Shown here piece by piece: positions 55,111 to 63,823 of a stretch of DNA of 64,000 nucleotides (position 1 is the first letter of the stretch; every line of letters begins with the position of its first letter). The notes beneath the pieces are model-generated. The model did no database searches, was not told the origin of the DNA, and saw only the letters and a program-made list of their open reading frames with translations. The position numbers and the translations under genes are program-made. Source of the stretch: WJMT01 sp964599635 (GTDB taxonomy: Bacteria; Acidobacteriota; Aminicenantia; Aminicenantales; Aminicenantaceae); NCBI GenBank assembly GCA_964599635.1, contig CAZRGM010000002.1:24816-88815 (forward strand), read 5' to 3'.

Positions 55111-56946
55111 ATGACCAAACAAAAAATAATTTTTGTAGTATCTTTGTTTTTTTTGAACTCGGTTTTTGCCCCTGCACAGCAGAAGATGATCCAACAAAAA
55201 GACCCATCCATTCCCAGGCCTGAGCATCCTCATCCTCAATTTTTAAGAAATTCCTGGATCAATTTAAACGGGAAATGGAGCTATCAGTTTGATTTCGGGC
55301 TCTCTGGAAAACAACAGGGATTTCAAAATAGGATTCAATTTGCAGAGATCATAACCGTCCCCTTTTGTCCGGAAAGCAGGCTGTCAGGAGTGGAATACAA
55401 GGATTTCATAAACGCCCTATGGTACCAGAGAAAAATCACCATCCCTGAATCTTGGGAAGGAAAAACAATCCGACTTCATTTTGGTGCTGTGGATTATGCC
55501 TCAGAAGCTTTTATCGATGGCCAATCTGTAGGAAAACACTGGGGTGGAACCTCTTCATTTGATTTCGATATCACAAACTTTATTGAACCAGGTTCCACCC
55601 ACAATCTAGTGGTCTATGCTTTTGACGATGTCCGCTCCCGAATACAACCTGCAGGCAAACAGTGTCCTGATTTTAACTCCCGAGGATGCCACTACACCCG
55701 GACCACTGGCATCTGGCAGACGGTTTGGTTGGAAGCGGTGTCTCCTTATGGACTCCAGTCCATTCATATCATCCCAGATATAGATGAGGGTAATCTCACC
55801 CTCATCCCAAGGTTTTATAAAGTCAAAGAAAACTCGGAATTGAAAATCTCCGTCATTCAGGACGGGAAAACCATAAAGCAGAAGAAATTCGCTGCCTCTC
55901 AGGGCTCTCCCTGCCCAGTGAACATTAAAAAACCTCAATTATGGTCTCCTGAAAATCCTTTCTTGTACGACCTTATCCTTCAAGTTATAGACTCTGAAGG
56001 AAACGTCCTGGATAAAGTGAAAAGCTATGCCGGAATGAGAAAAATCCACACCCGAGGAAACCAAATCTATCTCAACAATCAACCCATTTATTTAAGGTTG
56101 GTGCTGGACCAGGGTTTTTATCCTGAGGGCATCTGGACAGCACCCAGTGACAACGCATTAAAAAAAGATATCCTTCTTTCCAAAAAAGCGGGTTTCAATG
56201 GCGCCCGGCTCCATCAGAAAGTGTTTGAAGAAAGATTTCACTTTTGGGCTGATAAATTAGGATATCTTACCTGGGGAGAGTCTTCCAGTTGGGGCATTGA
56301 TGTCACCAGCGGAGATGCGGCCAGAAATTTTCTGACCGAATGGATGGATATCATTGTCCGGGACAGAAATCATCCTTCTATCATCGCCTGGACCCCTTTT
56401 AACGAAGCCTGGAGTGGAGGAGAAAGACTCGAGCGCCTTCTCGCAGAGACTTATGACCTTACCAAAAAATTGGATCCCACCCGGCCTATAAATGACTCAA
56501 GCGGCGGCATCCATATCCGAACAGATCTTTGGACTGAACATACCTATGAGCAGGATTCTGAAAAACTCAGAAAGCTTCTCACTCCTACTGAGGATCAGGC
56601 GATCTGGACCCTCAATCCAAAACAAAACGCTTCCTACCAGGGACAGCCTTATCTCATTGACGAGTACGGAGGAATCAAGTGGATCTCCTCTTCCCAACAG
56701 CAACACTCGGCAGATTCCTGGGGATACGGCGATGATCCCACTACTTTAGAGGAATTCTACATCCGCCTGGAAGCTCTCACTGATGTTATTCTAAGTCTTG
56801 ACCATATTTGCGGTTTCTGCTACACACAGCTCACAGACATTGAACAGGAGCAGAATGGGATTTACAACACTGACCGGACCGAAAAATTTAACATGAACCG
56901 AATCAATCAAATCATCTCTAAACCAAAGACTGAACTAGAAAAATAA
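55111..56946 (+). CDS. Glycoside hydrolase family 2 (beta-galactosidase/glucuronidase-like)
   Basis: 611 aa with a signal peptide (about residues 1-22). Sugar-binding jelly roll (about 35-215, GALWYQRKITIP-like NALWYQRKITIPESW and HFGAVDYASEAFIDG), Ig-like domain (about 215-300) and a TIM barrel (about 300-605). The acid/base Glu432 lies in FNEAWSGG and the nucleophile Glu518 in LIDEYGG. Family 2 includes beta-galactosidase, beta-mannosidase and beta-glucuronidase; length and architecture fit the shorter glucuronidase/galactosidase forms, without deciding the sugar. It is periplasmic or secreted and acts in glycan use. Confidence 0.88.
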   Translation: MTKQKIIFVVSLFFLNSVFAPAQQKMIQQKDPSIPRPEHPHPQFLRNSWINLNGKWSYQFDFGLSGKQQGFQNRIQFAEIITVPFCPESRLSGVEYKDFINALWYQRKITIPESWEGKTIRLHFGAVDYASEAFIDGQSVGKHWGGTSSFDFDITNFIEPGSTHNLVVYAFDDVRSRIQPAGKQCPDFNSRGCHYTRTTGIWQTVWLEAVSPYGLQSIHIIPDIDEGNLTLIPRFYKVKENSELKISVIQDGKTIKQKKFAASQGSPCPVNIKKPQLWSPENPFLYDLILQVIDSEGNVLDKVKSYAGMRKIHTRGNQIYLNNQPIYLRLVLDQGFYPEGIWTAPSDNALKKDILLSKKAGFNGARLHQKVFEERFHFWADKLGYLTWGESSSWGIDVTSGDAARNFLTEWMDIIVRDRNHPSIIAWTPFNEAWSGGERLERLLAETYDLTKKLDPTRPINDSSGGIHIRTDLWTEHTYEQDSEKLRKLLTPTEDQAIWTLNPKQNASYQGQPYLIDEYGGIKWISSSQQQHSADSWGYGDDPTTLEEFYIRLEALTDVILSLDHICGFCYTQLTDIEQEQNGIYNTDRTEKFNMNRINQIISKPKTELEK

Positions 56947-57005
56947 CCAGTTCCTAGACTAAATCCCCTCATCAAACTTAGGGATAAACGGGATCCCTAA
57001 TTAAA

Positions 57006-57034
57006 TTGACAAAAATTTTCTAGAGGATTATAAG
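57006..57034 (+). promoter_or_regulatory. Sigma70-type promoter of the VWFA-related gene
   Basis: TTGACA (57006-57011), 17-bp spacer, TATAAG (57029-57034). Transcription would start near 57041, giving a leader of only about 13 nt before the ATG at 57054. Confidence 0.65.
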
Positions 57035-57053
57035 TGAACCAAGAAGAAGTGAG

Positions 57054-58184
57054 ATGGGGAAAATAAAATATTTAACAGTTTTTGCTGGATGGTTGGTGCT
57101 GTTCTTGGGCTCTACTACTCAGGACATCCAGCATCAAGCTGTCGCCATCAATATTGAAGTCCCTGTTAGGGTCTTTAAAGGAAACGAATTCATAGCACAC
57201 CTCACCATGGAAGATTTTGAGATCTTTGAAGACGGAGCTCCCCAAGAGATTGATGCGGTTTATTTGATCACAAAAACAGAAGTGCAGAGGCAAGAAAAAT
57301 CAGAAGAAATAGAAAAGATCCCAGCTCCTAAAGTTTCAAGGTGTTTTGTCCTTATCTTTGAAGTCATCAACTGGCTTCCCAGAATTAATGATTTGATCGA
57401 TTATTTTTTCAATATGGTGTACCAACCAGGAGATCAACTTCTTATCGCAACCCCTGTCAAGTCTTATGAACTCAGTGAAAAAGCATTGAACGAGATGCCC
57501 AAGAATCAAATAGGAATTCAACTAAAAAATTTATTAAGAGAAGATATATTGCAAGGAAATAGGGAATACCAAAGTCTTCTCCGGGATATCATTTCTTTTA
57601 ACAACATTCAATCTTTCGATAACCGACTATTAATGGAGGATTTATACCGGAGACTGAGAGATTATAAATATTTCGATGAGGAGAAACTTCAAAGCTTTTC
57701 AAATGCCATCAAACAAAAAGAGGGACAAAAACATATTTTCCTCTTCTACCAAAAAGAAAAAATACCTGTGCCTGAAGGTTTGGATGAACTTAAGAAAATG
57801 AAAAGTTTTTCATTTGATACAAAAAAAATAAAACAAATTTTCGCTGATTCAGAAATCACAACTCATTTTCTATTTTTAAACAAAGATGTGGTGGAAAATC
57901 TGGGTGTGGAATGGATGCGAGGGATTCAGAGCCCTATGTCTGATGTGTCCATGGAGGTATTCAGTGCGTTTCATGAAATCGCCAAAACCACAGGCGGGGA
58001 AACCTATGTTTCATCCAATGCTGCCTTAGCATTCAAGCAAGCCTCTGCCGCATCTGAAAACTACTATCTTCTCTACTATACCCCTAAAAATTATAAAGCA
58101 GATAATCAATTCCATAAAATAGAAGTGAAGGTCAAAGGAGGGGGATTCAGAATAACCCACCGGGCCGGCTACATCGCGGATTGA
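57054..58184 (+). CDS. VWFA-related protein (acidobacterial type), paralogue of the 32.7 kb gene
   Basis: 376 aa. The N-terminal hydrophobic segment is a signal peptide. It starts PVRVFKGNEFIAHLTMEDFEIFEDG and ends YYLLYYTPKNYK...GGGFRITHRAGYIAD, matching the other copy along its length. The first VWA strand reads CFVLIFEVINWLP, so the MIDAS is lost here too. Function is unknown. It has its own strong promoter. Confidence 0.82.
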   Translation: MGKIKYLTVFAGWLVLFLGSTTQDIQHQAVAINIEVPVRVFKGNEFIAHLTMEDFEIFEDGAPQEIDAVYLITKTEVQRQEKSEEIEKIPAPKVSRCFVLIFEVINWLPRINDLIDYFFNMVYQPGDQLLIATPVKSYELSEKALNEMPKNQIGIQLKNLLREDILQGNREYQSLLRDIISFNNIQSFDNRLLMEDLYRRLRDYKYFDEEKLQSFSNAIKQKEGQKHIFLFYQKEKIPVPEGLDELKKMKSFSFDTKKIKQIFADSEITTHFLFLNKDVVENLGVEWMRGIQSPMSDVSMEVFSAFHEIAKTTGGETYVSSNAALAFKQASAASENYYLLYYTPKNYKADNQFHKIEVKVKGGGFRITHRAGYIAD

Positions 58185-58350
58185 TGGGACTCTTCCAAAA
58201 AAAATCCAGGCATCCAGCAGAAGTAATTTTGGCGAGGGGAATTCCCATTTTTAGTTTTACTGTATATCACAATCCCCGAGGATAATTTTGACAGGTAAGG
58301 TTTCATTTCTATATTCTTATAAAAAAGAGATCTATTGTGAGTCCTGTCAA

Positions 58351-58581
58351 ATGATTATTATAACGTGCAGAAAATGTGGGAGAAAAATATTTAAATACAA
58401 TAAAATAGGGAAAGGCCGAATCCTACGGTGCTATAAGGACAGAATTGTCAAAACTTATTCCATAAAAAAGCAGGAAAATGTTTATTGTTTATGCGGGCAA
58501 CTCATTGGCATTGATGAAGGAAAATGGATCAAGATGAAACAGGGTTCCTTTGATTATTCAGGAAGCGTCACCAGGAAATAA
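58351..58581 (+). CDS. Small Cys-rich, zinc-ribbon-like protein
   Basis: 76 aa from ATG 58351; a longer form from TTG 58288 (97 aa, adding CESC) is possible. Cysteines occur as CRKC, a single C in GRILRCYK and CLC, as in a zinc-ribbon or knuckle. The pattern RKCGRKIFKYNKIGKGRILRC resembles small zinc-ribbon proteins seen in archaea and bacteria whose function is not known. No ribosome site is evident for either start. The 58185-58350 gap has nothing else. Confidence 0.6.
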   Translation: MIIITCRKCGRKIFKYNKIGKGRILRCYKDRIVKTYSIKKQENVYCLCGQLIGIDEGKWIKMKQGSFDYSGSVTRK

Positions 58582-58623
58582 AAATGCCTTTTGAAATCAG
58601 ATATAGTAAATAATCCAGTAAGA

Positions 58624-59628
58624 TCAGCTGATGAAGCGGACCTGATGCTCTCCAGAGACAATCTCGCCTATAATCCAGGCCTCCTGATCCATTTCTTTAA
58701 GAATTTTTAAAGTCTGAGAAGTTTTATCCGGAGCACAGATCACAATGAATCCAATCCCCATATTAAAGGTTCTGACCATCTCTTTTTCCTCGATTTGGCC
58801 TTTTTTTTGTATCTTTTGAAAAATATCTTTTTCAGGCCAGGAGCCCTTTTTGATCACCGCTCCCATCTTTTTTGGCAGGATTCGGGGTATGTTTTCAAAA
58901 AATCCTCCTCCTGTGATATGAGCTGCGGCTCTGATTCTTCCCTGTTTTAAGAGCTTCAACAAAGGCCTTACGTAAATCCGGGTGGGTTTTATCAATTCTT
59001 CCCCGATTTTCCCTTCCAATTCATGGCTAGTAAAAATCTTACGGACCAAGGAAAAGCCATTGCTGTGAACCCCATTGGAGCTAAGCCCAATCACCGCATC
59101 ACCGGCCCTGCAGGAAGATCCGTCTAAAATACTTTCTCTGGAAACCATCCCCACACAGAATCCAGCAATGTCTATTTTGCTCCCTGAATACATGCCAGGG
59201 AGCTCGGCGGTCTCCCCGCCTATAAGAGCACAGCCTGCCTGTTCGCAGCCTTGGGTCATGCCTTTCATCAAAGAATAGAGCTTATCTCCATCTAATTTTC
59301 CAGTGGCAATGTAGTCAAGAAAAAAAAGCGGCTCTGCTCCGGATGTAACGATATCATTCACACACATGGCCACAAGATCAACACCCACTTCTTCATATCT
59401 TCCCAGAAGGTCGGCGAGCAGAAGTTTGGTGCCCACTCCGTCTGTAGATGCCACCATCACTGGGTCCCTGAAATCCTTTAAAGAAAGTCTAAACAACCCA
59501 CTGAAGCCGCCCACCTCGCTGATAACTTCGAGGCGGTTTGTCTTTCTTAATAAGGGTTTGATCTTTTTGATGAATCGATCCGCCTTATCAATATCAACTC
59601 CTGCTTTTTTATAAGTCATGGAAGACAT
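58624..59628 (-). CDS. purM: Phosphoribosylformylglycinamidine cyclo-ligase (AIR synthetase)
   Basis: 334 aa, close to the usual 345. MTYKKAGVDIDKAD at the start, then VASTDGVGTKLLLA (ATP/substrate site), VNDIVTSGAEPLFFLDYIATG, GGETAELPGMY, SNGVHSNGFSLVRK and HITGGGFFENIPRILP. It makes aminoimidazole ribonucleotide in purine synthesis in the cytoplasm. The ribosome site AAGAGGT lies before ATG 59628; a second Met is three codons inside. No other pur gene is in the window. Confidence 0.93.
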   Translation of the reverse strand: MSSMTYKKAGVDIDKADRFIKKIKPLLRKTNRLEVISEVGGFSGLFRLSLKDFRDPVMVASTDGVGTKLLLADLLGRYEEVGVDLVAMCVNDIVTSGAEPLFFLDYIATGKLDGDKLYSLMKGMTQGCEQAGCALIGGETAELPGMYSGSKIDIAGFCVGMVSRESILDGSSCRAGDAVIGLSSNGVHSNGFSLVRKIFTSHELEGKIGEELIKPTRIYVRPLLKLLKQGRIRAAAHITGGGFFENIPRILPKKMGAVIKKGSWPEKDIFQKIQKKGQIEEKEMVRTFNMGIGFIVICAPDKTSQTLKILKEMDQEAWIIGEIVSGEHQVRFIS

Positions 59629-59707
59629 GGTCTTTACCTCTTAAAATCAAATGATTTTCCTGTATCATTCCATAATATACAGGATGCAAAACATTTAGCC
59701 AAGTTAC

Positions 59708-60817
59708 TTAAGGAATGAGAACTTCTTTTTTTAAGGTGGCTTTTTTGATCCGATTCTCTACGGGAGTCAGCCCTATTCCTGGTCCCTCAGGAACCTTGAT
59801 CATTCCCTGTTGATTGATATGAACAGGCGGGTCGACCAAGTCTTCAGCAAAATATCTGTGGCTGGCTGAAATGTCATTAGTCAGTTTAAAGTTGGGAAGC
59901 GTGGCTAAATGAATGTTATGAGCCCTTCCAATTCCGGATTCCAGCATCCCCCCACACCAAACAGGAATGGCTTTAGACTCACAAAAGTCATGGACTCTTT
60001 TTGCCTCCACAATGCCGCCCACTCTTCCCACTTTGATATTGATGATATCAAAGCTTTTCATCTCATAGGCCTGTCGGACTGCCTCCAGAGACACCGCGCT
60101 TTCATCCAGACAAACAGGAGTTTTTATCCTTTTTTTAAGCTGTGAATGGGAAAGCAGATCCAAAGCCGGGAAAGGCTGCTCTACCATAGATAGATTAAAT
60201 TCGTCCAGCTTTTCGAGTCTCTTTATATCATCAGAAGTATAAGCACTGTTGGCATCTACCTGAAGCACAATACTGGGAAACTCTCTTCTCACTTCTTTTA
60301 GAATCTGCAGGTCCCAGCCGGGTTTAATTTTCAATTTAACCCTGGGATAACCCTTCTCAAGAAAACTTTCAATTCTTCTGATAAGATCAGGAATTTTATC
60401 CTGAATCCCCACACTCACCCCGGAATGGATTTCCTTTTTATCTCCCCCATATATCTGACTTAACGGTTTTTGCTCTTTTTTGGCTTTTAAATCCCATAAA
60501 GCCAGTTCAATCCCTGCTTTGGCCATATGATGTCCTTTGTATTTTGCAGCAGCCCTATAAAATTCGATGGGATCGCTTATAGATTTTGTAAAGAGAAGCG
60601 GTGCTAATATTTCCTTGATAATGACCCATGAAGTGGATGTCGTCTCATAATTATAGAGAGGGAAAAGATCTGCAGTAACTTCACCATAGCCACAAATACT
60701 CTGAGAAAAGATTTTAACCAGGATGAATGTTTTTTTTTCTTCTCGTCCAAAGCTGGTTTCAAAAAAATGCACATACGGCATTTCTAAAAGCAAAAGCTCA
60801 ATTTTTTTTATTCTCAT
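59708..60817 (-). CDS. menC: o-Succinylbenzoate synthase (enolase superfamily; possible N-acylamino acid racemase)
   Basis: 369 aa. Enolase-superfamily barrel with KxK in KLKIKPGWD, metal ligands in VDANSAY, MVEQPF and LDESA, and the second catalytic Lys in INIKVGRVGG. The run WCGGMLESGIGRAHN and FKLTNDISASHRYFAEDLV match the MenC type that often also racemises N-acylamino acids. The main role would be menaquinone synthesis. Alternatives are N-acylamino acid racemase or dipeptide epimerase, which would suit a peptide feeder. It lies 8 bp after the BamA-like gene, so the two are cotranscribed. Confidence 0.82.
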   Translation of the reverse strand: MRIKKIELLLLEMPYVHFFETSFGREEKKTFILVKIFSQSICGYGEVTADLFPLYNYETTSTSWVIIKEILAPLLFTKSISDPIEFYRAAAKYKGHHMAKAGIELALWDLKAKKEQKPLSQIYGGDKKEIHSGVSVGIQDKIPDLIRRIESFLEKGYPRVKLKIKPGWDLQILKEVRREFPSIVLQVDANSAYTSDDIKRLEKLDEFNLSMVEQPFPALDLLSHSQLKKRIKTPVCLDESAVSLEAVRQAYEMKSFDIINIKVGRVGGIVEAKRVHDFCESKAIPVWCGGMLESGIGRAHNIHLATLPNFKLTNDISASHRYFAEDLVDPPVHINQQGMIKVPEGPGIGLTPVENRIKKATLKKEVLIP

Positions 60818-60825
60818 GATCTCTT

Positions 60826-61941
60826 TTAAAAGGCTTCGTCAGCCATGATGTAAAATCCGGATGTTCCTTTGCCCCATCCATAATCCACTCTGATATTGGT
60901 TCCCTCTTTAGGGACCACCAGAAATCGGAGTCCCAAACCCACTGAACACTTCATATGGCTCAAACTTAACTTCCCGAGACTTTCTCCTAAATCCGCGGCC
61001 CCGGCGAACACCACCATTCCTATCCTTTTCCAGACTTTAAGCCTTAACTCTGTCTGGATGACCATCATGGACATGTCTCGATAACGTCCTGAGTAATAAC
61101 CCCGCATAACCATTTCTCCGCCGATTTCAGACATATGCCTGAAAGGAGGAGAACCCGTCACTGATTGAATAATGGTTTGAACCGCAAACACATGGGATTC
61201 AGTCACCGGGAAATATTTTCTCAGGTCTAATTTGAGAGAAGTGAATTTAAAATCACTCCCAAATGAGGGAGAGTAAAAATTCGCCATCATCTGGAAATAA
61301 TTGCCTTTGTGAGGAAAAAAAATCCGGTCTCGTTTGTCCCAATTGAGAATAAATCCCAGGGAAGACAGCTTTCCTCCATCGCTTCCTATGATCTGTCCTT
61401 TAATCAGTTCCCCTTCAGGATCAAATTTAAGGATATCAAAGTTCTCATACTTGTACTGAAAACCTAAATACAATCTTTCCTGAGGCAGAATTCGTCTCTG
61501 GATGGATAAATCAAAATTGAACATATGGGGAGTGTAATTTTCCTCTGCCTCATCTTGGGTTCGGTTGCCGATTCCCCAAAATTTACTGGGGAATTTACTG
61601 TTTTTAAAATACAATTTGACAAAATAAGCTTCTTTTTTTAAGTACAGCTCCGGTTTCAGTTCTACTCCATACTGTTTTTTCTGTGTGTAATAGGCCTGAA
61701 AATACAGGGAAGAAGGTCTTGAATCCTCAGCACTATTTCTGGGCCTATAAGTGATAAGCCCTCCCACTCCTCCTCCCCAATTTGTCTCCGGCTGATAAAA
61801 GGCAATGGGAAGGACCACTGCGCCTATTCTTTTGTCTTTCTTTTCTTTCTTCTCATTTTCCTCAATTTGTCCGCTCAACTGAACTGTAAACATGAGTATG
61901 AAAAATATCCACACAAAAACAGGCAGGCCTCTTTTTCTCAT
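60826..61941 (-). CDS. BamA/TamA-like outer-membrane barrel (surface antigen family)
   Basis: 371 aa from ATG 61941, chosen for AAAGGAGGAG upstream and a signal peptide that follows (ending VQLSGQ). No POTRA domains; the whole mature part is a barrel resembling the bacterial surface antigen family: PETNWGGGVGGLITYRPR, LGFILNWDKRDRIFFPHKGNYF, MRGYYSGRYRD (the conserved RGY) and a final VDYGWGKGTSGFYIMADEAF. Without POTRA it is unlikely to be the essential BamA. A possible promoter, TTGATT-17-TAAATT, lies at 61992-61964 on the minus strand. menC follows. Confidence 0.82.
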   Translation of the reverse strand: MRKRGLPVFVWIFFILMFTVQLSGQIEENEKKEKKDKRIGAVVLPIAFYQPETNWGGGVGGLITYRPRNSAEDSRPSSLYFQAYYTQKKQYGVELKPELYLKKEAYFVKLYFKNSKFPSKFWGIGNRTQDEAEENYTPHMFNFDLSIQRRILPQERLYLGFQYKYENFDILKFDPEGELIKGQIIGSDGGKLSSLGFILNWDKRDRIFFPHKGNYFQMMANFYSPSFGSDFKFTSLKLDLRKYFPVTESHVFAVQTIIQSVTGSPPFRHMSEIGGEMVMRGYYSGRYRDMSMMVIQTELRLKVWKRIGMVVFAGAADLGESLGKLSLSHMKCSVGLGLRFLVVPKEGTNIRVDYGWGKGTSGFYIMADEAF

Positions 61942-62108
61942 GGCTCCTCCTTTTGCAATCAAAAATTTAACTCTTTTTTTTGAATAAATCAAGAAAAATC
62001 CTCTTAACCTGGATAATCCGGGGGCTTTTTAAAACTCTTCAATAACATTGAGGTCTTTTTCCTTAACAAAATACAATAAAATGAAAAAAATTTCATTCTG
62101 GTTTTTTG

Positions 62109-62136
62109 TTGACTTGATATTTTCATTCGATATACC
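62109..62136 (+). promoter_or_regulatory. Possible promoter upstream of the family T element and gltS
   Basis: TTGACT (62109-62114), 16-bp spacer, TATACC (62131-62136). The -10 overlaps the left end of the family T element, 280 bp from the gltS start, so its link to gltS is uncertain. Confidence 0.3.
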
Positions 62137-62387
62137 TGGATTATTCACGGGCCAAGGTCGCTGCAGATGCGAGGCACAGGGCATGAAGGTGTGGTCCTTC
62201 ACTGCGAATGCCTTGGTACTAAGCAGATACCGTGAGATTGCCTCGCCTTAAAGGTAAAAAATGGCGATTAAAATAAAAAATACAAATATGAAAAATATTC
62301 AATATATTGTTCTTAAAAAAAACTTGTATCTTGTTGAAATAAAATTAATAATGAGAACATCGCCATTTTTTTATGAATAGTTCAGGT
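62134..62387 (+). mobile_element. Composite family T element (254 bp) with nested hairpins
   Basis: The left end ACCTGGATTATTCACGGG (62134) and the right end TTATGAATAGTTCAGGT (62371-62387) are imperfect inverted repeats. Inside, GCGAGGCA (62169-62176) pairs with TGCCTCGC (62239-62246), enclosing GGCAT-GAAGG...CCTTC...ATGCC. ATCGCCATTTTTTTATGAAT near the right end is the shared family T inner part. It ends 25 bp before the gltS start and fills most of the 61942-62412 gap. Confidence 0.6.
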
Positions 62388-62412
62388 ATATCATGGTTAA
62401 CAAATCAGACAA

Positions 62413-63756
62413 ATGACAACGCCTTTTCCGTTTGAGCTGATTCTTGTGTTTGGATTTTTATCCGTTATGCTTTTAGCAGGAGTCACTCTCCGGGCATGGA
62501 TACCTTTTTTTCAAAAACTGCTTTTCCCAGCTAGCCTGATAGGAGGACTGTTAGGTCTTGTCTTGATCAACCTTGGTGTTATCTCATTGAATGTGGAAAT
62601 CATTAAAGCCTTCGCCTACCATTTTTTTAATATCTCGTTCATATCTGTGGGCCTAACTCCCCCTGAATTGAAGAGGAAAAAACAAATCAAGGAAAAAAAG
62701 ATATTCAAAGGCTCTCTATGGATGGCTCTGGTTCAGGCAGTCACTTTTCCCATGCAGGCTATTATAGGGGGTCTCATGACTCTGGGTTTTATTTTGGGAG
62801 GAAATATTTTATTTGAAACCTTTGGGTTTTTATTGCCTCTGGGGTTTAACGAAGGCCCGGGTCAGGCCCTCTCCTTTGGAAAAGTATGGGAGCAATCAGG
62901 ATTCATGGATGGTTCAACCATCGGGCTTACTTTTGCGACTCTGGGCTTCTTCTTTGCCTTTTTTATTGGAGTGCCGCTGGCTAACAGAGGACTGAAAAAA
63001 GAAAAGTATAAAAAAAAGCCCATGCCTCCTTTCCTTCTTAAAGGGATTCTTCCAAAAGGCCAGTCATCAAAATCTGGGGGATCCCTCACAACCCACAGCG
63101 CCAGTCTTGACTGCCTGGCATTTCATATCGCCCAGATAGGTTTAGTTTACCTTATAACCTATTTTTTGCTATCATTTCTCGCTGGTTTGCTCCCTAATGA
63201 AATGAGCTCCATGCTCTGGGGTTTTTTCTTCATTTTTGGACTTTTTTTTGCTATTGTCCTTCGCGTCCTTTTTCAGCTCTCACCCTTAGGTCACTTACTG
63301 GACCCTCCCTTTCAGAGAAGGATTACAGGTTTCTCAATCGACTATCTCATTGTGGCCACAGGATGCGGGATTGAGCTTGTGGTGGTGGGAAAATATGTGG
63401 CTCCGATCATTTTAATTGCTGTAACCGGAGGCCTTCTAACAACTATTGTGGTCCTACGGCTGGGTTCAAAACTAACAGAGTATAGACTGGAGCGTACATT
63501 TTCCATTTACGGAGTGGTAACCGGCACTGTGTCAACTGGACTGATGCTTTTACGAATTGTGGATCCTGAGCTCAAAACTCCTGCGGCAAGAGAAATAGGA
63601 TTCATGAATCTTTTCGCTGTTCCAATCGTAGGAGGACTCACCTATCTGCTCAATGCTCCATTTTGGTGGGGATGGAGCGTGATCACGACATGTGTTATTT
63701 TGGCCCTGATCCTGGGTGCAGCTCTGATAATCCTTTTGAATCCAAGACGTTGGTGA
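62413..63756 (+). CDS. gltS: Sodium/glutamate symporter (GltS/ESS family)
   Basis: 447 aa, somewhat longer than E. coli GltS (401). About 10-12 membrane helices. Family features: FPASLIGGLLGLVLINLG, LPLGFNEGPGQALSFGKVWE and YGVVTGTVSTGLMLLRIVDP. A polar central loop (about residues 196-225) is enriched in lysine. The family takes up glutamate with sodium. No ribosome site is obvious before the ATG (62413). The gene fits an organism living on amino acids and peptides. Confidence 0.85.
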   Translation: MTTPFPFELILVFGFLSVMLLAGVTLRAWIPFFQKLLFPASLIGGLLGLVLINLGVISLNVEIIKAFAYHFFNISFISVGLTPPELKRKKQIKEKKIFKGSLWMALVQAVTFPMQAIIGGLMTLGFILGGNILFETFGFLLPLGFNEGPGQALSFGKVWEQSGFMDGSTIGLTFATLGFFFAFFIGVPLANRGLKKEKYKKKPMPPFLLKGILPKGQSSKSGGSLTTHSASLDCLAFHIAQIGLVYLITYFLLSFLAGLLPNEMSSMLWGFFFIFGLFFAIVLRVLFQLSPLGHLLDPPFQRRITGFSIDYLIVATGCGIELVVVGKYVAPIILIAVTGGLLTTIVVLRLGSKLTEYRLERTFSIYGVVTGTVSTGLMLLRIVDPELKTPAAREIGFMNLFAVPIVGGLTYLLNAPFWWGWSVITTCVILALILGAALIILLNPRRW

Positions 63757-63823
63757 AACAAAAAAGACAGAATCCTTCATTGTTTTTTATTCTAAAAATC
63801 GATTTTTTTATATATAATGACCT

